Shown here: piece by piece, positions 6,082 through 11,042 of the stretch | Numbering within the stretch: the stretch's first letter is position 1 | How the letters are laid out: each line of letters starts with the position of its first letter | NCBI GenBank assembly: GCA_937874455.1 | Contig: CALNBE010000134.1 | Span: 1 to 11,042 of the forward strand | Length of the DNA: 11,042 bases | Reading direction: 5' to 3' | From: an uncultured Opitutia bacterium | Lineage (GTDB): Bacteria; Verrucomicrobiota; Verrucomicrobiia; Opitutales; UBA953 | Program-made: the position numbers and the translations under genes | The notes under the pieces: generated by a model | The model's database searches: none | What the model was told of the DNA's origin: nothing | The model's input: the letters and a program-made list of their open reading frames with translations, nothing else

Positions 6082-8529
6082 CTATCCGATCAACGCCCGC
6101 AGCGAGGGGAAATGCTGCCCCCAGTCGCTCATGTCCGGCAGCTCGCCCACCACCCGCGCAAACAACTCCGCCTTTGCCGCCTTCAACGCCTCCACCCGCG
6201 CCTCCACCGTCTCCGCCGCGATCATCCGGTACACAAAGGTCGCCTTCTGCTGCCCGATCCGGTGGACCCGGTCCACCGCCTGCGCCTCCACCGCCGGATT
6301 CCACCATGGATCCAGCAGGAAAACATACTCCGCGCTGTGCAAGGTGATTCCCATGCCGCCCGCCCGCAGGCTCACCAAAATAATTCCCGCTCCTCCGGCT
6401 TTCTGAAACGCCTCCACCGGCGTCGCCCGGTCCACGGTTGCCCCCGTCAACTTGAACAACGGCACTTCCGGAAAATGCTTTTGCAACGCACCCTCCACCC
6501 GCTCCAGCAGGCTGACAAACTGGCTGAACACCACCACCTTTCTTCCATTCGCCACAATCTCCGCCAGCCGCTCGAGCAACACGTTGATTTTCCCCGAGGC
6601 GGTCACCGGAACCTGGGCCCCTCTGGGCAGCAAGCCGGGATTTCACGCGGCCTGCCGCAACCGCATCAGCAAAGCCAGCAAACTGATTCCTCCCTGCCCC
6701 GCCAGCAATTCCTCCGGCGCCACATCCCCGAAGGTCGCCACGCCTTCCTCCACCAACCGCCGATACGCCTCACGCTGCACCTCGCTCATCGGACACAGCA
6801 GCGGCATCACCACTTTCGGCGGCAAATCCCGCGCCACCACAGTCTTCGTCCGCCGCAAAACAAACGGCGCCACCTGCCGCGCCAGCCGGCCAACCGCCTC
6901 CGGATCATTTTCCATCCGCGCCTCAAACACCGTCCGCTTCCCCAGCAGCCCCGGCATCAAAAACCGGAAAATACTCCAAATATCCCGCGGATGATTCTCC
7001 ATCGGCGTCCCGGTCAGCGCCAGCCGCCGCTCCGCCCGGATCGCGCAGCACGCCTCCGTCACCTTCGCATCCGGATTCTTGATCGCCTGCGCCTCGTCCA
7101 GCACCGCAAAGGAAAATTCCGCCTGCGCCAGCAAGACCTGATTCCTCCGCAACTGGTTGTAGCTCGCCAGCCAGATTTTCGGCTCGCGATCTTTTCCAAA
7201 ATTACTGCCGCGCTGCAGCACCCGCACCTCCGTCCCCGGGAAAAACCGCGCCGCCTCCGCCTCCCACACCGGCACCACGCTGGCCGGACACACGATCAGC
7301 GCCGGTTTCTCCAAGGGTTGCAAATGCAGCAATGCCAGCACCTGCACCGTTTTCCCCAAACCCATTTCGTCCGCCAGCAAGGGATGCGTCCCCAGCCTTA
7401 GCATGTGCGCCAGCCACGCCACACCTTTCGCCTGATACGGGCGCAAAAATTCCGGCAAATGCTCCACCGCCTCCGGCTCCGCCAACAATGCGTCCCGCCA
7501 CGCCTGCAAAGCGCCTTCCGCCCTCACGCGAATCCTTTCCTCGCCAAACAGCGACAGCAACTGGTAACGCGGCAACGCCGTCTCTTCCTCCGGCCAGTCC
7601 GCCAGCACCGCCCGCTGCCGCACCCCCAGGCGCGCCATTCCTTTGCCCGGCACCAGCACACTCCCTCCATGCTCCCCGATCAACCGGCGCACGGTTTCCT
7701 CCGGCAGCCAGTCCCCGCCCCATCCCATCCGCCAGCGATACTGAAAATCCCCCGCCGCATCCTGCTCCACCACCGCCTCCATTTCCAACGGCGGCAAATC
7801 CCGGCCCAGCAAACGAATTTCCTCCGCGCCTTCCGTCCGCCACCGCTCCGTCCACCGAAGCAGTTCCCTCTGCACAAAATGCGCGACCGCCGTCGGCGAA
7901 ACCAGCCGCCAGCCCGCCGCCAGCCCGTCAAAGGCAAATCCGCCCTTGCGCGCATGCGTCGCCAGCCGCAACAGGCTCTCCCGTTCCTTTAACTCCAGCT
8001 CGGCCGCCGGCAGCGCCCGCTCCCCGTAGGCCGCAATTCGCCGCTTTCCTCCGCCCTCCACCCATTCCGGCACGCACAAAATGCCGCTGCCGTTCGCCGA
8101 AAAACACAGCACCAACTCCCGGGCAGGCGTTTCCTTCGGCGATGTTTTTTTCTCCGATCCGGATGCGGGTTGCGGCGAAATTTCCTCCGCCCGCGCCGGT
8201 TCCTCCGCCGGTTTTTCCTTTGCGATTCCCGGCTCATACAAGGCCCGGTCCGCCAACTCGTCCGCAATCAATTCCTCCACCTCATACAGTCCGGCCACCG
8301 CCAGCGTCTCGCCCCACAATGGCCGCTCCAACGTGGTCCGCCACACCAGCCGCCCGTCCTGCCAGCCCAGCACCGCGTGCGCCGCCTCCCCGGCCCACTC
8401 CCCGTAAACCGTCGCCTCCGCCTCAAACACCGCGATCTCCCGGATTTCCCTTTGCCGGTACATCGCCCGCCCGGCACTCAACACTTCCTCCGAAAACCAC
8501 GCCTCCCAATTCACCGCCAGCCGTTCCAC
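6082..8529 (-). pseudogene. SNF2-family DEAD/H-type helicase, interrupted by one in-frame TGA
   Basis: A SNF2/RapA-like superfamily 2 ATPase of 815 codons. Upstream part (628 aa): a poorly conserved N-terminus (1-360), then the ATPase lobe with DEMGLGKT (about 387-394, Walker A), LDEAQ (about 477-481, motif II) and LTGTPMEN (about 505-512, motif III). The frame stops at TGA (6643-6645) after LMRLRQAA. The same frame continues for 186 codons with the whole second lobe: VVVFSQF, LVSLRAGGMGITL and DPWWNPAVEAQAVDRVHRIGQ (motifs V and VI). Relatives read LRQ(A/I)xCxPxLL here, so the TGA sits where Cys (TGC/TGT) is expected; a single substitution explains it. Everything else is intact, so this is a recent nonsense mutation, a base error, or readthrough. 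The second half might restart at TTG 6633 but has no Shine-Dalgarno sequence. I take GTG at 8529 as the start because an in-frame stop lies six codons upstream. Final stop is TAG. SNF2 proteins remodel protein-DNA complexes; the target here is unknown. Confidence 0.85.
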
Positions 8530-8710
8530 CCACGACTTACTGCATCACCCTCCGCAGCGTCTTTCAACCGCCAAGTCTCCTTTTCCCGCAAAAGAATAAA
8601 CCTGTTGACCATTGCCCACTTCCACATTCCCTCGCCTATGTATGGAGAATGCGGAACGGCAACCGGCACGGTTTCCTTCGCCTCCAAAAAAACCTCACTC
8701 CCCAGTTCCC

Positions 8711-9226
8711 ATGAAAAAACTCACTCCTCTCCTCGGCGCCCTCTGCCTTTCCCTCGCCGCCGGCTGCTCCAGCGACCAGTCCTCCTGCCCCAAGGAAACC
8801 TCCGAAGAAAGCTTCTGCGCCAAGGGTGCCCTGCTCGCCACCAACGCCGAACTCGAGGCCGCCGCCTCCTCCGAATGGGTGCTTGCCGAGCAAAACATTC
8901 CTTCCGAACAGCCGCTGCAAATCCCCACCCAGCGCAAGACGACTCTCGCCGCCAAGGACGGACGCCTCTACGGCTGCTCCGGTGTCAACCGCTACGGCAT
9001 GAGCGTCACCTTCACCGACGGCAAACCGTCCTTCAAACCGGGCATGTCCACCATGATGGCCGGCCCCGAGGCGGACATGCGGTTTGAACGGGCCTTCCTC
9101 AAAGCGCTTTCCTCCGTCCAAACCTTCACCCTGCAGGGCGACGACACCCTGATCCTTTCCTCCGCCGACCAGCCGCGCCTGCTGGTCTTCACTCGTCCGC
9201 AACAGGCTGAAGCCGGAAAAAAGTAA
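8711..9226 (+). CDS. META-domain (HslJ-like) lipoprotein
   Basis: A 171-aa predicted lipoprotein. MKKLTPLLGALCLSLAAGC is a lipoprotein signal peptide with the lipobox Cys at residue 19. A low-complexity Ser/Glu/Ala linker follows. From about residue 57 comes a META domain: WVLAEQNI, then LAAKDGRLYGCSGVNRYGM (the G.sG.NRy signature), FKPGMSTMMAGPEAD, MRFERAFLKAL and GDDTLILSSADQPRLLVF. This order matches HslJ-type META domains, found in cell-envelope proteins linked to heat or antibiotic tolerance in E. coli; the role here is unknown. The ATG at 8711 is chosen for the signal peptide although the frame extends upstream to 8612. No Shine-Dalgarno sequence. It is divergent from the helicase gene (182 bases apart), and its 3' 235 bases are overlapped antisense by the extended frame of the regulator at 8992-9561. 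Stop is TAA. Confidence 0.88.
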   Translation: MKKLTPLLGALCLSLAAGCSSDQSSCPKETSEESFCAKGALLATNAELEAAASSEWVLAEQNIPSEQPLQIPTQRKTTLAAKDGRLYGCSGVNRYGMSVTFTDGKPSFKPGMSTMMAGPEADMRFERAFLKALSSVQTFTLQGDDTLILSSADQPRLLVFTRPQQAEAGKK

Positions 9227-9561
9227 ATTTCTTCGTCCGCACCTAATGCCCGCGCCGCCTCCCGCAAAGCATCCTCCAACGCGTACAAGTAGGCGGCAAA
9301 TTGCTCCCGCCCCTGCTCCGTCAACAGCACCGTCGTCCGCGGACGCCCCGCGCCGGTTTCCCGGTACGAGGTCACCACGCCCGCCGCCGCCAACGCCATC
9401 AGGTGCGCCTTCAAATTGCCGTCCGTCAGCCCGCAAGCCTCCCGCAGCGCGGTAAACCCCACGCCATCGGAAGACTCCGCCAGACACGCGACTATCGCCA
9501 ACCGGCTTTTCTCATGAAAAACCTTTTCTAGCGCCTGAAATGTGGAGGGATCAATTTTCAT
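8992..9561 (-). CDS. Winged-helix transcriptional regulator (HTH_34-like) with antisense C-terminal extension
   Basis: A 189-aa frame whose first ~112 residues form a compact winged-helix regulator: DPSTFQALEKVFHEKSRLAI, FTALREACGLTDGNLKAHL (recognition helix about 45-55), LAAAGVVTSYRE, then the wing GRPRTTVLLTEQGREQFAAY (about 72-91) and a helix AYLYALEDALREA. This matches the PF13601-type domain, usually about 100-115 aa in total. Here no stop occurs at the expected end. The frame continues from about residue 112 to a TAG at 8992, reading antisense through the end of the META lipoprotein gene. That tail (Arg/Ser-rich, with ASACCGRVKTSRRG) looks like an accidental translation. The ATG at 9561 starts inside the preceding gene (ATGAAAATTGA overlap, 11 bases), so translation is probably coupled. 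The likely role is to control its own operon, but no operator is visible. Confidence is high for the domain and low for the tail. Confidence 0.85.
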   Translation of the reverse strand: MKIDPSTFQALEKVFHEKSRLAIVACLAESSDGVGFTALREACGLTDGNLKAHLMALAAAGVVTSYRETGAGRPRTTVLLTEQGREQFAAYLYALEDALREAARALGADEEIYFFPASACCGRVKTSRRGWSAEERIRVSSPCRVKVWTEESALRKARSNRMSASGPAIMVDMPGLKDGLPSVKVTLMP

Positions 9562-10186
9562 CGTCGTTGGTAAAAACACAGGTTCCCGCCTCCAGCCTCC
9601 CGGCCTTCCGCGTCTCTTCATGGAGAATGAAGCCGCCGGTCCACTCCCCAAAGAAAAACATGCCGCCCAGCACCAGCGGATCTCGCCAGGCCCAGTCCCC
9701 GCCCAACAGCACAATTGTGCTCATCGTCAGGTAAAACCAGCCCACCCAGCGAATCCGCCACGGCAGCGCATACTTCGCCGTGAACTGCGTCAGGCCCAGC
9801 AAGCCCAGCCACATTCCCGGCAGCAAATCCGGCACCCCCGCCTGCGCCAACGCCCAAGTCAGCACTCCGCCCACCCAGAACATCGGCAACGGCTCCAGCG
9901 CCGGCCCCAGATTTTTCCCCCGCCCGGTCAGCCGCCACCACACCAGCGCACCGTAATTCATCGCCACCGCGCCGCAAAAAACCACCCCCCACACCGTCAG
10001 CAGCGCCTGCTCCTTCTCCCCCCACCCCGCCCAACGCGCCACGCCGCTCAACAACAACGCCCACGTGCCGCCCGCCGCCCGCGCCAGCCCCGAATAACCA
10101 TGAAAACGCTGCCGCTCCAACACCCGTTGCCGCAGCTCCGCCACCATCCCGATCGTTTCCTGCACATTCATGCGCGCCACAGCCAT
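9551..10186 (-). CDS. Small multispanning membrane protein, partner of the regulator
   Basis: A 211-aa membrane protein of no named family that I recognise. A cytoplasmic-looking helix (MNVQETIGMVAELRQRVLER) is followed by about six hydrophobic segments near residues 37-53, 60-82, 99-116, 120-136, 144-163 and 169-188, many rich in Trp and Gly, and a polar tail ending DDEN. An N-terminal 'M.ELR.R' helix and Trp-rich membrane segments next to an HTH_34-type regulator form an arrangement I associate with Verrucomicrobiota; function unknown. I take ATG 10186. It lies 8 bases after the upstream stop, with GGAGG only two bases before it. A GTG at 10180 would have better spacing (8 bases) from that GGAGG, and ATG 10171 is also possible. 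The gene ends in TGA within an 11-base overlap with the regulator. Confidence 0.75.
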   Translation of the reverse strand: MAVARMNVQETIGMVAELRQRVLERQRFHGYSGLARAAGGTWALLLSGVARWAGWGEKEQALLTVWGVVFCGAVAMNYGALVWWRLTGRGKNLGPALEPLPMFWVGGVLTWALAQAGVPDLLPGMWLGLLGLTQFTAKYALPWRIRWVGWFYLTMSTIVLLGGDWAWRDPLVLGGMFFFGEWTGGFILHEETRKAGRLEAGTCVFTNDDEN

Positions 10187-10188
10187 TT

Positions 10189-10193
10189 CCTCC
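10189..10193 (-). promoter_or_regulatory. Shine-Dalgarno sequence GGAGG, oddly spaced
   Basis: Read on the minus strand, GCGGAGGAAATGGCTGTGGC precedes the membrane protein. GGAGG is only 2 bases from ATG 10186 but 8 bases from GTG 10180. It is the only recognisable Shine-Dalgarno sequence in front of a gene in the window and may favour the GTG. Confidence 0.45.
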
Positions 10194-10194
10194 G

Positions 10195-10614
10195 CTAGCA
10201 GGGTTTGAGGCGCATCCGCACGCCGCGGCGGAAAAATCCCACCACCCGCACCGCCCGGACCGAGCCATGATCCAGCCACCACAGCCGAATCCGGTGCAAA
10301 CGCCCCTCCCGCTCCACCGGCGCCTCAATCGCCCAGTACCCGCCTCCGAGTCCCGGCTCGCCGTCGCCCAGATGCAAAATTTCCTCCGCGTCCGTCAGCC
10401 CGGTCGCCCGCAACACCTGCCGCGCCGGCCCGGTGCTGGGAAATCCGACATACCAACACCCGCCCTCCAGCTTCCGAAAACAGACCTCGCCGCTCTCCGG
10501 CAATTGAAACGCGCTCAGGTGCACCGCCACCCGCTCCGTCCTCACCTTGCGCGTTTTTTGCAGCGTTAGGCCCAGCGAAAACAATGCCAGTTCGGTTAAG
10601 CGCCATGCGGTCAT
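10195..10614 (-). CDS. Uncharacterised 139-aa protein
   Basis: I do not recognise this protein. It starts MTAWRLTELALFSLGLTLQK (a possible amphipathic helix), followed by a mostly strand-like region with many Val, Trp, Gly and Arg residues: GGCWYVGFPSTGPARQVL, EEILHLGDGEPGLGGGYWA, then HRIRLWWLDHGSVRAVRVVG and a basic end RRGVRMRLKPC. There is no signal peptide or clear membrane segment, so it is probably a small cytoplasmic beta-rich protein. The ATG at 10614 lies just after the hairpin at 10622-10640 and has no Shine-Dalgarno sequence. Stop is TAG, 8 bases before the membrane protein. It sits in a minus-strand run with the nuclease gene upstream (38-base gap) and the membrane protein and regulator downstream. 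Reading direction and tight spacing support it as a real gene. Confidence 0.6.
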   Translation of the reverse strand: MTAWRLTELALFSLGLTLQKTRKVRTERVAVHLSAFQLPESGEVCFRKLEGGCWYVGFPSTGPARQVLRATGLTDAEEILHLGDGEPGLGGGYWAIEAPVEREGRLHRIRLWWLDHGSVRAVRVVGFFRRGVRMRLKPC

Positions 10615-10621
10615 GGATCAA

Positions 10622-10640
10622 AGCTTTGCAAAACAAAGCT
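10622..10640 (-). repeat. Small hairpin between the nuclease gene and the 139-aa gene
   Basis: A perfect 7-bp stem AGCTTTG/CAAAGCT with a 5-base loop. On the minus strand it follows GTAG, reading GTAGCTTTGTTTTGCAAAGC. It has no T tract, so it is not a classic terminator. The layout GTAG + hairpin of CTTYG/CRAAG type echoes the REP-like element at 172-199 and may be a diverged relative. It lies only 8 bases before the start codon of the 139-aa gene and could affect its translation. Confidence 0.5.
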
Positions 10641-10652
10641 ACTGCGCAAGCC

Positions 10653-11042
10653 TTATTTTTCCTCCGTATCCACCCGCACCAATTCCGCCGCCCCCACCCG
10701 CACCAAAGCCAGCGCAATTTTCCCCTCCTCCAGTCCGGTCAGCCGACTCAGGGCTTTTCGATAAAGCCGCATCTGCCCGGCATGCCGCGCCCGCACCTCC
10801 TCCGCGCTGGCATCATCCGTCTTGAAATCGTAAATCCTCGCGCCATCGCTCCCCACCACCACACGGTCAAAAACCCCGCTCACCACCTCGCCATCCACCC
10901 GCAACAATTCCTCCGCGCCGTCCGCCCGCGCAAAAACCTCCCGCAAGGCTGGCTCCGCCAAACAACCCTCCGCCAGCTCCCGCGCCCGCTCGCTCACCGC
11001 CTGGCCCCACTTCACCGCCAGCCGTTCGCTTTCCCTCGCCAG
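10653..11042 (-). CDS. C-terminal nuclease domain of an AddA/UvrD-like helicase-nuclease (partial)
   Basis: The last 129 residues of a gene that enters from beyond the right edge; the frame is open to 11042. The visible part is a PD-(D/E)XK nuclease core of the RecB/AddA type: SGVFDRVVVGSDG (motif with Asp, visible residue 59), IYDFKTD (Asp 72 and Lys 74, the (D/E)XK pair) and AGQMRLYRKAL (Gln 90...Tyr 94, the QxxxY motif). It ends with LALVRVGAAELVRVDTEEK. Order and spacing match the C-terminus of AddA-like and UvrD/Rep-type helicases with a fused nuclease, which process DNA ends for recombination. The helicase part is not in the window, so a free-standing nuclease is possible but less likely. 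Stop is TAA. It is the first visible gene of the minus-strand cluster. A nominal GTG start at 11015 is just the first GTG in the visible fragment. Confidence 0.85.
   Translation of the reverse strand: MARESERLAVKWGQAVSERARELAEGCLAEPALREVFARADGAEELLRVDGEVVSGVFDRVVVGSDGARIYDFKTDDASAEEVRARHAGQMRLYRKALSRLTGLEEGKIALALVRVGAAELVRVDTEEK

Noticed and set aside
6643..6645. Reassignment of TGA to a sense codon across the genome
   Set aside because: TGA ends the membrane-protein gene at 9551-9553 at a natural place, within an 11-base overlap with the next start. The other genes end in TAA or TAG and Trp is written TGG, so a changed code is not needed.
8605..8642. TTGACC and TATGTA as a promoter for the META lipoprotein
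   Set aside because: The spacing is 26 bases, too long for a sigma-70 promoter, and no better -10 box lies at 16-18 bases.
7332..8714. 460-aa plus-strand frame antisense to the helicase
   Set aside because: Its Pro/Ala/Arg-rich low-complexity translation is a typical shadow of a GC-rich gene; the minus strand carries clear SNF2 motifs.
8636..9487. 283-aa minus-strand frame spanning the lipoprotein and regulator genes
   Set aside because: Gly-rich shadow in another frame; both underlying genes have recognisable domains.
6082..11042. SNF2 helicase plus AddA-like nuclease as a defence system
   Set aside because: The two genes are separated by a lipoprotein on the other strand and by a regulator-membrane pair, and no other defence gene is present; both are common housekeeping DNA enzymes.

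Overview
The window looks like chromosomal DNA of a GC-rich Gram-negative bacterium, most likely from the Verrucomicrobiota/PVC group. This is an inference. It rests on the secreted protein at 5021-6019, which follows a pattern I associate with that group; on the pairing of a winged-helix regulator with a small membrane protein at 8992-10186; on genes that mostly start without a Shine-Dalgarno sequence; and on gene-free DNA filled with short dispersed repeats. No rRNA, tRNA, CRISPR array, transposase or recognisable phage module is visible.

Layout. Positions 1-506 hold no convincing gene but a cluster of degenerate repeats, including a perfect 28-bp inverted pair at 172-199 and 412-439. A SulP-family anion transporter with a STAS domain (507-2282, minus) is divergent from an OPT-family oligopeptide/metal-chelate transporter (2413-4419, plus). 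Next come a 72-residue orphan protein (4531-4749) with a strong terminator (4774-4798), and a secreted protein of unknown function (5021-6019) whose natural start appears to be ATA, followed by another strong hairpin terminator (6044-6074). Convergent with it is a SNF2-type helicase gene (6082-8529, minus), broken by one in-frame TGA exactly where a Cys codon is expected. Divergent from the helicase is a META/HslJ-like lipoprotein (8711-9226, plus).

The right end is a compact minus-strand cluster. It contains the C-terminal PD-(D/E)XK nuclease part of an AddA/UvrD-like helicase-nuclease that enters from beyond 11042, an unrecognised 139-aa protein, a six-segment membrane protein, and a winged-helix (HTH_34-like) regulator. 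The last two overlap by 11 bp. The regulator frame has no stop at its usual place and runs on for about 78 codons antisense to the lipoprotein gene.

How the genes relate. The two transporters share one short divergent control region but have no obvious common substrate. The regulator and membrane protein probably work as a translationally coupled pair. The helicase and nuclease genes are not adjacent and nothing ties them into a defence system. I do not see a convincing new multi-gene system. The most notable points are the TGA at a conserved Cys position of the helicase, the apparent ATA start, the antisense C-terminal extension of the regulator, and the mirrored repeat cluster at the left edge.
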